Shown here piece after piece: positions 41,001-54,627 of a stretch of DNA of 64,000 nucleotides; the stretch's first letter is position 1; each line of letters starts with the position of its first letter. The notes under the pieces were generated by a model. The model did no database searches. It was not told where the DNA came from and saw nothing but the letters and a program-made list of their open reading frames with translations. Source of the DNA: Aculops lycopersici. Lineage: Eukaryota; Arthropoda; Arachnida; Trombidiformes; Eriophyidae. The position numbers and the translations under genes were made by a program. The stretch is from NCBI GenBank assembly GCA_015350385.1, contig WNKI01000001.1, forward strand, positions 6,287,563 to 6,351,562. The letters are read 5' to 3'.

Positions 41001-43678
41001 CACTGTCTGGCAATGTCACTACCGCCCTGCTGCTCCCTTTTATGGTGAGGATAGTGACGACAAAGACGATGATTATCATTTCTATTTTGATGATGAGCAA
41101 GTGGCATCAATCAATCTCACTTATTGGGCTGAGTTTATACTTTTCCAAAGCGAACAAACGCACGAACGAGCTACCTTTCACTAGATGGCGCCAGCCGGAC
41201 AAGGCACAAAAAAGGCTGGACCCAGGGAGGATATTGGCCCTAAATGAAAAGCACAACGCGCACAAACTGGCCCCAGTTAATTGGTCCATCTCCAATGCGT
41301 CCACTTTCCCTCTATCTCCCGAATCTTTCGCATCGGTGGTCCCCAAATAGAAGAGATTGCATCTTTCTCTCGATCTTTGGCATAGTCAATTAGATTCAAT
41401 CTTTGCCCTAAACTCTCTGGGAATTGGACGCGTGTGGCCCATTTTAAAATGCAACAAACCGACAACGAAGCTAGAAACAGACAGGGATCTCTTTGCTTGC
41501 GGCCGCCGGCACTAGCAAATTTTTATTCCATTTATTTTCGCTCCAGATCGGCGAGAAGAGCAAGGCGCCAAAGTCTTCCTTCATCCTCTTGACTCGTTGG
41601 TGGTCGTGAGTTTTCAATTTTGTATTATAAACTAAAGTTCCGGCGCTTCGAGTTGAATTGGAGTTGAAAACATAACTTTATACAAGAGTGTGAGGGCGCA
41701 ATCGAGGCGCCGCCACTTGGGTCGAGTCAAGTGTTTTTGTGGATGGAATACGTAATGTCCATCCACAAGATCGACGCTTAAATGGCCGCTAAGTTATTTT
41801 ATCTTACGTTAGGTTACGTTATGTTAGGTCAAGTTAAGTTAGATTACGTTACTAGATACGTTGAATTGTATTAAATTATATTAATCTAATATAATATTAT
41901 ATTGCTCGCCGCATGGCTTCTCCCTTTCCCTTCTCTCTATCTCCCTCAAGATTTCGACGCTTTGGTGGCCGCGCGCCAGTTGCGCTCTTTTAGTTAGCTT
42001 CTCTCTCACTCTATTGCTATCTACAGCACCAGCAATACTAATACCTTTGATCTCTTCGCTCGCTGGCTTGCGCCATGATAAACTTGATTAATGGACAGGT
42101 TTTTAGCTAACTGCGTTAGCTCGTCGAGCGTCGTAATTGCCACTTGACTTTCTAGAGTTGCGAGGTGGCGACAGGCCAAATCAATTGGCCACTCGTCTCA
42201 CTGGTTGGCGAGTGAGATTATTACAAAGCCGGCGGCCATTGAGACCATTTGCACACCAGAACCTTGAAAATAAAGATCAAATAAGATCAGATGAAGAGAG
42301 GGAGAACTTTTCATCGCTTTGCGGCTGTTTTTCTCTCTCAAAGCAAAATCAAGTCTAGCTCATGATTTATGCCGCAACATAACACTGCAAAAGCAGCAAC
42401 AGGCGCAATCAATCTGTAGGTAAGAATGCGGCGCACTCATCAGGTAGGTCACCAGCCGACGGTGGCAGTCTATTAAAAGACGCCGGCGTCCAAGACTTAG
42501 GCGGCTGCCACCTCAATGTCGGCCGCCTGCATCACAAATAACCAGCAGATCTGTGACTCAGCGTGAGGATAAAAACAGAGGAGAGGAAGAGCTTAGCAAA
42601 GGAGGAGGCAGGAGGAGGAGGCGGCGGCGGCGAGTAGGAAGTGGACGCGCAACTAGTCGGTCTTAGATACCAGTGGACAATCTGACGTGATGTTTTCTGC
42701 AAATCAAACTTTCCTCAAAGAACGAAAGAAATTGGGGGAGAGAGAAGTTTTCCGAGACGCGACAAAATCATCGCAACTTTCATGCAAACACAGAGGAAGA
42801 AGGTTGGCGGGCGGTTTAAATGAGCAACCGCAGGTAACACGCCAACCAACCACCTGTTCTGCCGACTAACCAACCTACCACCGGCCATCACCACAAGTCT
42901 GCTGTCCGTCTAACTAGCCGACCGAGTGATCAGCTCGGCTCAGCAAACTGACTGACTGACTACCTGCTCGCTTACCTGACCCTCAACAACTGCCCACCTG
43001 AAAGGCCAACAAACTGCCGGCTCGTTGGCTTAGCGCCAGTTGCGCCTCTTCGGCGCTGCTACTTTCCTGTCGACTATCGTTTTGTGTGATTTATGCGAAA
43101 TGTGAGACTAGAGAGAAGTGCGTGTCTCTCTCTCTCTTTCTCTCTTTCTGTTGGTCGCCTATCTTTTTCTCTCCGGTCAGATGGTGCTAGAATGAGAATA
43201 AGAATAACGACGACGACAACAATCACGACAACGACGACAATCGACTGTTGAATTGAATGCAAAAAGTTGCAAGTGTTCTATTGTCACACGTTTAGATCCC
43301 CTCTCGCACGCTCTATCCCTCTTTTTACCTTTAACGCTGATCAACAGGTAGACTCTGACAGGTAAGTCTCGCTGCTGCCGCCGGCTTGCTGCTCGTCATT
43401 TTGTCTCGCTCTCTTCTCTCGACTTTTTGTTTATGTTGGCCAATAAATAATCCGCATTATTTAATGCATCGCAGTCGATCGTGGAGACAATCCGCAAGTT
43501 TGTCTACCTGCCCATTAAAGATTTCGCCGCCATGTCAGCTGGCGACTGTGGTGGTTCTGTTTTTACCTGCTAAAAGTTGGTGCTTGTGGTGAAAATAAAC
43601 TCAAGTGTTCTGTTAGTTAGTTTGTGTCATGAGAAACCAACCAACTAAATAACTAGCCAACTAACTAAGCAAGCAAGC

Positions 43679-43714
<36 letters not shown>

Positions 43715-44055
43715 CACTTACTAAAATACCACTTGCACCTTTAAAGTCTGTCCGTCTCATAGGCGCAAAGTGAGGGAAAATAACATTGCTAAAGAGGGGC
43801 ACTTTTCGATGATGCCACGCAAATAACCTAGCGGCGCCACGAAATGTCCACTCGCCTCCCGGCGCCTGTCGTCTGTTTCAAGTCCATTGTTCGAATATAA
43901 GTTTGCAGCTATTACATCTCATTAATGTCCTCTTGGCTACAAATTAACTTGGCCATTTTGCTCATGCCTCTCAACGTGAATCATTCATCAATCTAACTTG
44001 AGTAAGTGCTGTGCAAAACTCCTCGAAGTGCAGGCGGCGTCCAGCAGCTGGCTCA
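35001..44055. other. Gene desert, second part
   Basis: No supported exon, although GC-rich stretches give overlapping open frames in several phases. Contains the hairpin at 38914-38946, six of the 10-mer copies, three CAGGTGG/GAGGTGG boxes within 42 bases at 36073-36114, a TTACGTTAGG-like degenerate repeat at about 41,800-41,850, (TC)n at about 43,117-43,148 and (CTAA)n at about 43,679-43,713. Confidence 0.55.
38914..38946. repeat. Perfect 12-bp inverted repeat (hairpin)
   Basis: ATATTTCTCGCA at 38914-38925 is exactly complementary to TGCGAGAAATAT at 38935-38946, with a nine-base loop. Confidence 0.9.
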
Positions 44056-44397
44056 CAAGGAGAGACCTTCTACGCATGACACGATTTTTTTAAAATTTTC
44101 TGGCCACAATCCATCCCCACACTATCCTGAACATCATTTGGATAGTCTTTTACCCATATTATTTGTATTTATCGAGAAAAGCTAGGGAACTTTCTTAAAC
44201 AACCCTATCCGCGCGCAGGTTATCCGTCCGAGCTTGGGGTTTTTCCGCTCAGAATGCCATCTTCTGATCCCGATATCTCGAAAACTAGGAATAATATGGG
44301 AAAAATTCGAACATATTCGGGTTCAGAATGTTGAGATTGGTCTAGAACCGGTGACCAATTTTAGATTGGCGCGTCATGCGTAGAAGGTCTCTCCTTG
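44056..44397. mobile_element. MITE-like element with 25-bp terminal inverted repeats
   Basis: The left end begins CAAGGAGAGACC and continues without mismatch for 25 bases, identical to the reverse complement of the right end at 44373-44397. The similarity goes on imperfectly for a few more bases. TCA precedes the left end and follows the right end, consistent with a 3-base target duplication. The 342-base interior is AT-richer than the surroundings and has no open frame, so this is a non-autonomous DNA transposon. Short direct duplication and TIR structure suggest a PIF/Harbinger- or CACTA-like mobiliser, but this is inference. Confidence 0.8.
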
Positions 44398-44619
44398 TCA
44401 ATGCAATCAGCATGACGACGGCGACGTGTGCGGCGGCCGTTAACGCGACCACTTGTTGCCTGTTTGGCGCGCGCTTCATTTAGCAGCAGCAGCAGCAGCT
44501 TGTTTTACTGCAGCGACGGCACCGGCCGCGCAACAAGTGGCCGTGCAGAGGTGGTTGCGCGCTACCGGCCTTTTCTCGCATCCGATCGATCGCCTTGAAC
44601 TCAATGGTGAATTATTGGT

Positions 44620-44668
44620 TACTGCAGCTTGTCTCAATAATTGCGCTACTCTCGATCCAAACTGAACT
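44620..44668. repeat. Partial copy of the inverted-repeat family also at 62250-62415
   Basis: The segment around CTCAATAATTGCGCTACTCT followed by CGATCCAAACTG matches, at roughly 85% by eye, the reverse complement of 62365-62412 (CTCAATAATTGCATTACTCT then CGATCTAAACTG). The similarity stops where the (AACTG)n microsatellite begins. Confidence 0.75.
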
Positions 44669-44689
44669 GAATCTAGCCGAGCCGAGCCG

Positions 44690-44743
44690 AACTGAACTGA
44701 ACTGAACTGAACTGAACTGAACTGAACTGAACTGGACTGGACT
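44690..44743. repeat. (AACTG)n pentanucleotide repeat
   Basis: About ten tandem AACTG units, degenerating to GGACT/GAATT at the right. The Ser-Val-Gln-Phe repeat frames on the minus strand are its translation and not a gene. It may have expanded from the AAACTG end of the neighbouring repeat copy. Confidence 0.95.
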
Positions 44744-45467
44744 GAATTGAACCTGAATGGAACAGAGCGAAACAAAGCAAAAATTTCCTTCTTTCAAAAT
44801 CCAAACAAGAGAAGAAATATGAATGAAGCCGGCGTATTGCAGTTGCCGGCGCCGGCGCCGACGACAACTACTTCCTGGCTTCGCGGCTCACTGCACTTGG
44901 AGTCGCGCAAACGAACGAAGTGGCCGCCAGTTCCAGATGGAACCACAAAAGCTGCCTCTGCCGCTGGAGCTAACCTGCACCAGGTGCGTGCAATTAGCGC
45001 GACCGCCAAGAGCCGCTGGCCGGCGGAGCGCTGAGGACTGGGAGCCACTTTATTGCCATCCACTAATTGGTTGTTGTTGTTGTCATTATCGTTGTTATAT
45101 ACCTTGCAAAATGAGAGACTTCCGAATCGTTTGTCGAGTTTAGCCTGCGAAAGTTTAAAGTGCCGCCTCCTCCTTTTACCTGTGCCTAAGTTCGACTCTA
45201 AGCTAAAGCTTGTATATTTGTCTATGCATCCATCTACTTCTGCGACAGCCAATGAATAATGACGACCATTTGAGACACCTGAGTGAGACCGACGTTTGCA
45301 CGCGTGTCAAGGAAGTTTTGCTGGCCACCAAAGCTCTTGGTTGAGTTGAAGAGAATGAGTGAGGAAAAGGCGGAATCATTTGCGGCCGGCAACTTGGCGA
45401 AAGAAACTAGGCGAGCGACGCCACTTTTGTTTCCGCATCAATAACTTTGCCTGTCATCATCACCGTC

Positions 45468-45705
<238 letters not shown>

Positions 45706-46024
45706 ATCTTATGACAAACTCCAACACTAATACTAATAATACTCACTCTCATGTTATTACTATTATTATTACTGTATCTACACCGATACTACTTGTGATG
45801 ACAACTATCAACTTGATGTGCCAACAAGCGAACGAGCGTTAGAAAAAACTTTGAGACTCAAGAGAGACAACCGGAAGTGGTGTTATTAAGAGACGCTATG
45901 GGAGAAGTGTAACAGATATGAAGAGTTCATTTAAGTTTAGTCGTTGCCTTTACGACTTTTTCCCTCCAGTCCAATGGACTTTCGCTTGAAGCAACTAGAA
46001 AGTTTCAGTTGTTGGATCTACTGG

Positions 46025-46025
<1 letters not shown>

Positions 46026-46056
<31 letters not shown>

Positions 46057-46124
46057 GGGACGGACGGACGGACAAGTTGGGGTCTCAAATTACACAGTCT
46101 ATCCGTCCGTCCGTCCGTCTATCT
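46026..46124. repeat. (GACA)n(GGAC)n ... (GTCC)n inverted tetranucleotide pair
   Basis: (GACA)n runs from 46026 to 46056 and GGACGGACGGACGGAC follows; about 30 bases later GTCCGTCCGTCCGTC appears. The GGAC and GTCC blocks are complementary over about 15 bases and can form a hairpin. Confidence 0.9.
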
Positions 46125-48087
46125 GTTGTTTAAACGAATAGTGCCATTGGAATTAATAGAACTCTCGCCTCCGCTTAAAGAGTGAGAGTCGTTAGTTCTG
46201 CTTTCATTTATTAGAGGCATAAGTGTGGAGCAACTTGAAATGGCAATGAACGCTACTTGGCCAGCCAGTTGCATCATCGTCATCATCTAATCAGAGTTCC
46301 GATCTAGAGACCACTTAAAAAGAGCAGCCAGTCGGCACGCAACACTCGCCAGTGGCACCACTTGCCATTCGACTAGAAGAGACTCGATGATTTGAGTTGC
46401 ATTGGATTGAATTGGCTGCAAATGTGGCGCTTAAGCTCATGAGTGTCGCATCATTTGGTCACTTATTCTCAAGAAGAGCACTGCTTGCATAGGCTGGCCA
46501 AAATTAGTTTCTAGCTTCGGGCAACTAAATAGCGGCGCTTAGTGCGTATGCCGCTCGGCGAGTGTGGAGGCCGAAAACGAGCGCATTTTTGTTGAATTAC
46601 GAGAGGAGCGGCGACAAAATTTGGGCATACGTTACGTAAAATAAGCGCAAGTTAGGTAAATAAAGCCGCTCTCTTTTAGCTGCTCACTTGCTTGCTCACT
46701 TAAAATCACTAGTCGCTCCCCGTACTCAATCTCGTCATCTGGTCATCGCGTAATATGCGCGCGCCGGCTGCTCGCCCACTAGCATCCCCATGTCCTTTAT
46801 CCTAAATCTTCGCTTGCCGCAATAAACGAGCCCACTGTTTGTTGGCCCTGCGGAAGCGACTCAATTTGCGGCACAAGAGATTAAAACGGTGGCCAAAGTG
46901 CACAACTTTGGCATTCAACTATATCACCAAGAAGGGAAGCGGAGGTGGCGGCTGCATTCATTCAGTTTCAGTCGCCAAATTGGCCGAACCGACCGACGTA
47001 ATGCCAAGTGGCGAAATTTCGAACACCATTGAAGTGAGCAAGCGGATAGTCGAGCACTAGTAGTCGTTTAGTTGGGCAAAAATTCCTTCCGTCCGGAGGC
47101 ATTAAACCGAGACTAGCGCACTACTACTACTACCACAAGACTTTGTGCGAACCTCGAAGTTCGAACTCAGTGGACTTTCTACGTGTAGTTTGCGAGAGAG
47201 AATGAGCGAGTGCGAGTGCACAAAGCACACAGTAATTGGCCATGTTGTCGGTGGTGTAGTTTTAGTTGGACTTGCGGATGGCCAGTGGTGATCGGTAGCC
47301 GATTAATTAACTAAAAGCGGCTCTCTTCATGACAAGCCACGGTGGCGGCGGCGCGCAACTTCCTGTTTCCAAGCGACTCTCACACTCCAACAAACGAGCG
47401 CAAAAGTTGCGGCCTAAGTTTGCGATATTACATGAAGCGCACGGCGACCACTTTGTGTGTGACCGTCGTGCTTTTGGCCAACTCTTTGTGCGAGCAAAAC
47501 TTTGACTCAAATTATAGTGGCGACCTTTTAGTTCCGTTGATTCCGTCTGTGTGAGCGATTGAGCCAGGGAGTGCGCCTAAAACTAATAGGCCGAAATAAG
47601 GCGAAATTTAGCGCCGCGACTTTTGGAGTGGAACAAAACACGCACACAGCGAGAGGCAGCGAGTCGCTGGGGCAATTAGTGGCCACTGGTGGCCGCTCGG
47701 TGGTTTCTGTGTTGCTGTGTGCAAGCGAGCGCGCTTCTCTAATTAGACTGCTCACTTGAGCCAAGTTCGATTTATATGTCCTCCTCTGCTCTTGGGCCAT
47801 CGACTTTGCTGAAGAAAGGAGTCCAAAAAGTTTTGACAAAAATTGATCGCAACTTAACGCTGCATTAACTCACTTGAACTTGAAGTAATTCGTCACGATG
47901 GCTTCAGGCAAAGCGGGCCAAACGAAGAGCTGAGATTTTGTGGACTTTTCCCCGAAAAAAGACTCCTGATTGCTAGTGTTGCCTTGGAGACAGACAGATA
48001 GGGAAAGTCTCAGACTCACTAACTCGCAGGAGAGGAAGCCAACTTTCGCTTGACTAGACTTGCAGTATGCTTGAAGAATGCAAGATC

Positions 48088-48118
<31 letters not shown>

Positions 48119-49306
48119 TAGGGAGACAAATGGTGTAGTAAATATGCAACGGTACGTGCGTCGTCTAGCTCCTCGCGCTGCCCACTTGACCATCCGTTTT
48201 TCTGCATGCCTCGCACTTGTAAGACAAAGTCGCTGGGGCACCACAATCACCAATACTACCACCACCAAAGGGCACCACGATTCTCCCGGCTTGCAAAAGG
48301 CTTGCAAGCTGCAGACGGACGGCAGACAGTCAAGTCCGATCGCTTCAATGGATCAAAATGAATGCGTTGAATTTTTATTGCCCAGCTGAGGCCCCTCTTT
48401 TTTCTTATACTTCAGCCAACCCAAGTCCACGAATCTTTAGCGCCAATGGAATAGGGCACAAGTTAAGGATCGTGGTTGGCGCTAATGTTGTTAGTCGTCG
48501 TCGTCGCTTTGGACGTTGTTGCCATTGCTGTTGCCTTAGTTGTTGTTGGGCGCTTGTCCGTCCGACAGGCAGGCAGGCAGGCAAAGTGGCTGTTGTGTCT
48601 ACAAATAAAATCATTAAATTGCTGGACTCTCTCGCGAGTCGCAAGGCAAGCTGCAGTGCGAGAGAGAGAGAGAGAATGGCAATCGCTTAATGCGGCCACA
48701 ACAGCAGCAGCAGCCAACGACGACGACGACTGAGATAAAACTAAAGCAACTGGTATTATTAGCTGCTCGCTTTTCCAACTCCAAGCTTCCGTAACCTTAG
48801 AACTAAGTCGAGAGGAGGGAGGGAGAGAGAGCGAGAGCGAGAGCGAGCGAGACCACGAACGGCAACAGTAATGGGCGACGCGACTGCTCACTTGCTGGCT
48901 GTCTGTCTGTCTGCTGTATTTAGCCGGTTTGTTGCGCTAGTCTCGTTGTTGCACCAGCAACTAGCACAGTGGTTAGTCTGGCGCAGCAACTAGACACTCG
49001 ACTTCATGGAAAACGGAGAGGAGACGAGTTTGCGGCGAGTTAGCCGAGCAATCAAGTGCAATGGAGACGGAATATGCGAGCAGTCGTCTCTCCCTCTCAC
49101 TCCTGCTCTTTCACTTTGCTGGGTGATTAACTTGTTGCTGACATTGCAATCGATAGCACAAGTTGAGGAGCTGGGCCTAATAACTTGAGGGAAACGACTG
49201 CTCGCCTTGGGGTCTAAAAACGACAACGACAGAGCAAATGAAAAAAAGAGAAACGAAACGAAACGAAACGAAATGAATCGAAAAGACTACCAAGATAAGA
49301 TGGCTA

Positions 49307-49356
49307 AATTTCTACACTAGATACCAGAACCTCGGCTGGTATCTAGTGTAGAAATT
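49307..49356. repeat. Perfect 20-bp hairpin
   Basis: AATTTCTACACTAGATACCA (49307-49326) is exactly complementary to 49337-49356, with a ten-base spacer GAACCTCGGC that can itself add a G-C pair and two C-G pairs. Three more pairs can form outside after one bulge. The total stem-loop is about 57 bases. Confidence 0.92.
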
Positions 49357-50703
49357 CTAGTATCACTAACTGTTTTTAGAAAACCAATATTGACACTATC
49401 GGTCAGTTGGCTCTTCTCTTCTCGAGTTCGTGGCGCCAAGAGGCTAACTAAGCGGCGACCTAACTGGCCACTAACAAACCAAAGCCGAGAACTGAACCAA
49501 TAAGCCGCAAGCCAAAACCAAGATGACCAAACGAGTGATAATAAAACCACCACCAACTACACTGTAGTAAGAAGGCCAATGTTAATAATAATAATGATAA
49601 TAGTAATAAGAAAGGCATAGGCAAAAAGAGGGGGGCGCGCGCGCGCGCGACAAAATGACTAAATGACCAGATAACCAAGCGGCGGACACTTTGCTTTAAT
49701 TAGTGCGCGCAAACTGAAGACCGGTTCGCGTGGCACAACAAAATGGCGATTCGATCGCGAGACACTCTCTGGCACTAAATGGTAGAGTAAACTTTCGCAC
49801 TATACTATCCACTCGACGCCAGTGGCGGCGACAGCTGACCTATTGGTCTAAACATGTGTACCGTACCACTCATGTACAGTTGTGCACCATGCACTACTAT
49901 GGCACTTTCCACTCTCTACTTTCCAATATCCACTTTCCTCTTTCAACAAACCAACGGACTCCTCGTCTGGCGACACATAAATTAGAGCAAAAGTGGCCCA
50001 GTTGGGGGCCCCTTAAGTTTTCTCATTTCATTTTCACTTTTAGTCCTTTTAGTCTCATACGCCGCGCTACTATCTCTTAAAAGTGGATAGCCGCGGCCTC
50101 AAACCGACGGATCGCATCGGTTTTAGATTAGCCTCTAGGTCACGCCCGCTGATTTGTTTCCTTCTTTGTTGACCAGCACGAGCGTTGCTGAGTGAGTGGG
50201 GCCTCGTATCTATCGCACACTCACTACCTGGACATCTAAAGAAGCGGCGCCTAAAAGGTGGCGCTACCTGCCAGGTTTCGGCATCCTCCTAAATGACGGC
50301 CAACGAGTCAACACAACACAACACAACCCAACACAACTTGACCAGGAACCGGATCAATTAGTCCACTTAGCACTGTTGACGCAATAGTTCTCGCACGCGC
50401 ACTAACCATTGTGCTAACGAACTCCCGCTCCCAGCTGGCGGTCACCTGGAGTCGGCATCAATTTTCGACGGCCACTAATAAGCCGGCACTCAGCCAGTCT
50501 CAGTTGTTGTCGTTGTTGTAGCTATTGCGCAACGATGTCGACGGCGGCAGCAGCAGTGGCAACAACAAAATGAAGTGAAAAATGGCCACTCGTCAGGCAA
50601 ATTCAACGTCACTAAAGTCCAAGACGCTGTGCATTAGTGTGTTTGTGTGTGTGTGACAGGTAGAGAGATGCGAGTGACAACTTGTTGCTCCCCTGGACAA
50701 ATC

Positions 50704-50748
50704 TGACGAGACGAGACGAGACGAGACGAGACGAGACGAGACGAGACG
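50704..50748. repeat. (GACGA)n pentanucleotide repeat
   Basis: Nine near-perfect tandem units. Confidence 0.95.
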
Positions 50749-53700
50749 AAACCGAGAGCATCAACTTTGGCGTCTCTCTTCTGAGTGTCTCTCTGTGTGT
50801 GTGATGTAATATCCTTGAATGTTTAGTAGCAATCAGTAAGCAGTCAGTAAGGAGGACGCCACGAGGTTAGCGGGTGGGAGCTTGAAGAATCTCGCTAGAA
50901 GATTCTTGGAAGCGAGCGGAAATGAGAGGAGGCAACAGGTTGTTGTTTTTGTCGCTTGGTCACACACTCGCACTTGAATTTGAACTGTGCTGCGATACTC
51001 GCTAACTCGTGTGGTCAAATAGAGAGCGTCGTTCTCATGGCTAGCGAGTTGAGTTTTAGTTTTAGCATACTTTTTTCTCGGTTCACAAAAGCAAATTTTT
51101 GTGCCTCAACCAAACGATCAATTCGAGAGACAATCGGATTGCTCCTCGTTGGCATCGTTATGTAGCTTTTAGTTGATTAAGTCACTCTACTTTTGCTCGC
51201 CCTCTACTCCATTGGCCACATATAATTCTGATAGGAAACGAGAGGAAGCATAGCGGCTAGATGGCGACAGTGGTATTAGTAGCAGCAGCAGCCAAGCGAA
51301 CAACTTGAACCACGAATGGAAAAGGGAGTTGGAATAGACAACAAGCTTATCCAAATTTAACATTATGAATGGCTCTTTTTTGTCACAAGGCTCCATTTAG
51401 CCTCGTGACAGTCAGCCAAGCGGCCAAGCGATAACAGCTAGTGGTCCCTTTTAGGTCCACAGGTGTCAGCAACAGCAGCTGTAGTAGTTGAATCGATAAC
51501 TCGCACAGGTGACCCCCCATCTTTGGAGCAAGAGCGGCTTTTTTGCTCCTTTGCGCAACTGATGATACCATTTCGCCGCTGTAAAGACTAACACTACGAT
51601 AAAAGAGAGTGGAAAGTCTGAGGGGCCCCTTGACTTTTGAAGCGACCTGTTGATGGTGAAAGAGGCGCCGCTTCGGCCGATGCACTACAACATCAACTCC
51701 GACTGCAACTATAATTACTGGTGGCGAATATTTGCTAAACCTGTCGCTGATAGCTCTCCCAAGTGTCGCTCTATATCCAACAAACTTCCGCCTTTGCCCT
51801 CATTACAAATATCAAGCCGACGACGACGACCGGTCAGCAAACTGGTGTTAAACTTGGGCCAAGAGTTTGAATTTAGGCCGCCTTTGCCATTGCAGTCGTC
51901 GCCGGCGGCCTAAACTTAAGGGGCGCGCGCGCGCGAAAGTTCACTTGCCTTCTGGCCCCCGAGTGCTAAACTTGTGGACTGTTTGGCTGCCTTCTAGTGT
52001 CTAACCCGCGACTGATTACATAACGACTGCCACGGATTTACCTCGTTGCTTGCCCGCGACAACGACGGCGGCGCCGACGACCAGGAGGGACAGAGTTCGC
52101 CTAGTCATCACAGCGCCGCCCCCGTCGGCGAAGGGCGGCGGTTATTGTGCCTGGCACAAGGCGAGCGAGGCGGCCCAGCGGGCGCTCGACTCGTTGCGCA
52201 GTTTGGCCGGCTCAACAAGTGGCCGTGAGAGTGCAAGTGCCTCCGTTGCCGTGATTGCGAATTTGAACGGCAACTGCCGCTGTTGTGGCAGTTTTATAAT
52301 GGGCTCGAGAAACCACTTGTTTTCTTGCCCTTCACCAACTCCTTCCTCTCTCGCCTCGAAAGGCGAAATTAGAAGTCTTAGCCTTAGCCGCGGCGCGGCA
52401 AGCCGAGCTGCTGGCCGCCGAGAAACCTGAAACTGGAGGCTGACTCAACGCAACGACGGTAAATGGCGAGTTTAGTTTTGCGCGCTTGGCGCCCGCGGCG
52501 CCGATGCAAGACAGTCCTTTGCTCTTTCTCCCTTCTGCCTAGTCTCTCACCCTCGACGGGTCGGGTCGGGGGGAAAGCCATTAAGGGAGTTAGTTGTGGG
52601 CAAGACTCGAGTCTTCGTCATCGTCTTTCGGTGGTGATTGCTTGGTAGTGGTGGTTTTTTAGTTGCACCAGTTGCTCCAACCTTTTGGCTTGCCGCGCTC
52701 AGTTTGCCATTAAACTAGCTTGCTGGACCGAACGAGTTGCGCAGGCGGCCGGCCGCCGCCAACTAGTTTCCTGTAGCAACGTCGGGCGGCAAAACTCGTG
52801 AACTTGGATGCCTCAACTGAGGCTTTAGATTTTCGATTCTCGACTCTTGACTCTGGGGATAAGCTTCAGGTTGGTTGAGGCGAAAGGCAAACTCAATCAA
52901 GTGGATCGCCGACGCCAACGAGAAACGCTTCACAGAGGCAGAGGTCTGCGGTGCACTTGAGCCAGTCGGCCAGTCTGCAGGCCGATAGCACTTTCAATAA
53001 TTGAGCCGACTCTTGGCCGGCGACTCGCCGGCCAGCGATTCTTGGCGGCGAGCTGAAAAAGTCTTGTAAAGAAGGTGGAGGAGGAAGAGAGCAAACAGGT
53101 TGTTGTTGTTGTTGTTGTCGTTTGCTAGCCGTTGCCGGTGCAACGCAACGCAACGACAACAGGAGCAGCAACAAAAAACTGCGTACGGAGACCGAGCAAG
53201 ACGCAACAAGTGGCCGGGCTTATCTCACGGCCACTTGTGGCGCGACTGCCTCGCCATAGGGAGTGCGAGCTAAGTTCTAGTTCCGTGCGAGCGGAAGGGT
53301 TGCGAGTCTGGGTTTGCGAGTCGGAGGCTTAAAAGGGCAGTAAATAGTGCAGACGTGGCCTAGCGATATATTCTCTGAGGTAGAGGTGGGGACGCCACGT
53401 CTTCAATTGCCTCCGGTTGCTCTTTTTGTTATATGTTATGTTATCCTCAGGTGGATGATTTCGCTGCCCGACGCTGGCGTCATCGACGGAGATCAAAGGA
53501 GGCGGCTTTGGCTTGTTGTTGCCAATGGTGTTGGTGTCGCATCGCACATGTAAATATATAACAAATGGCGGCCATTGATGGCGACGCGCCGAAGTTGAAA
53601 CATTGATTGAGATGTCAGATCAAAGAAAGTGTGTTGCCACTATTAGTGTCGTGTTGTTATATTGGAAACTTGCAATGACAGCTCCAAGTGGGCCCCTAAA

Positions 53701-54627
53701 CGTTTGTTAGCCGGAAACGCCCCTTTTTTGCAACTTCCATGAGCAACAAGTGGGCTGGCCTGCAAACTAGACACACAAACAGCCCAGCCCTCACCTGTTG
53801 CCTCTTCTCTTCTCCACTTTGAGCGCCACCGAGAAACAGGGAGAGCAGAATGAGTAAAGCTCAAGAGGATTTGGAATCGAGTGTGACGTCATCGTCGGTC
53901 AGTTTCACTGTCAACTTCTGTTCAGCTGATCCAACTTGACTCCTTTCCTTCCAACTTAACTCTTCCAATAGAATAAAACTGAAACTCCAAACTCGACTTG
54001 AATTAGCTGGCAAAGCAAAACTGGTCGCAGGTAGCATTTTGAACCGGACAGGAGAGAGGGACTGGCAAAAGTTGGGCCGCAAGCGAAAGAAAGCGCAATC
54101 ATAATAACAACAACATCTAGCCCATCATCTCCCTCGATGGCGCAATTCCGCCTCCAGCTCATCCTGCTGCTGCTGCTCACTTGACGCCACCAGTCCACGT
54201 TCAATTGCCGTTCAGTTGCTCTCGTTGATGCTCACGACTTTTGGCGCCAAATCATCCGGATCGGCTGTTGCCTCGTTGTTGTTGTTGTTGTTGTTGTTAT
54301 GGTGCAAGTTGTTGTTGATGCTGTCTCTGTGGTGCATTGCAGCAAAAGCTCAATCTAAAGTCCATCAATCCACTGGACTTTGCGGCCAAGTCTAGGGCTC
54401 AGGCCGAGACTGAGGCTGAGACTCGAGCTTATCCTCCGCTCGTTTCGAACTTGCGGCTAGTGCTTTGCCATTCGAACGACTCAAGCTGAGGCGGTGGCGG
54501 AGGCAGCAACTTCAACTTGAGCGTCCAAGGCGAAAATTCAAGTTCGAGTTGATTGCGCAGCGACTTGAGCTCGACGTCCAACAATTCGGCTCACAACATG
54601 AGCTCGTCGTGCGTGGTGGAATATAAG

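Noticed and set aside
44453..44867. Minus-strand Ser-Val-Gln-Phe repeat frames
   Set aside because: Pure products of the (AACTG)n microsatellite, present in several phases.
52046..52430. GC-rich 126-residue plus-strand frame
   Set aside because: Overlapping frames in other phases, no domain, low-complexity Ala/Ser/Arg content typical of GC-rich non-coding DNA.
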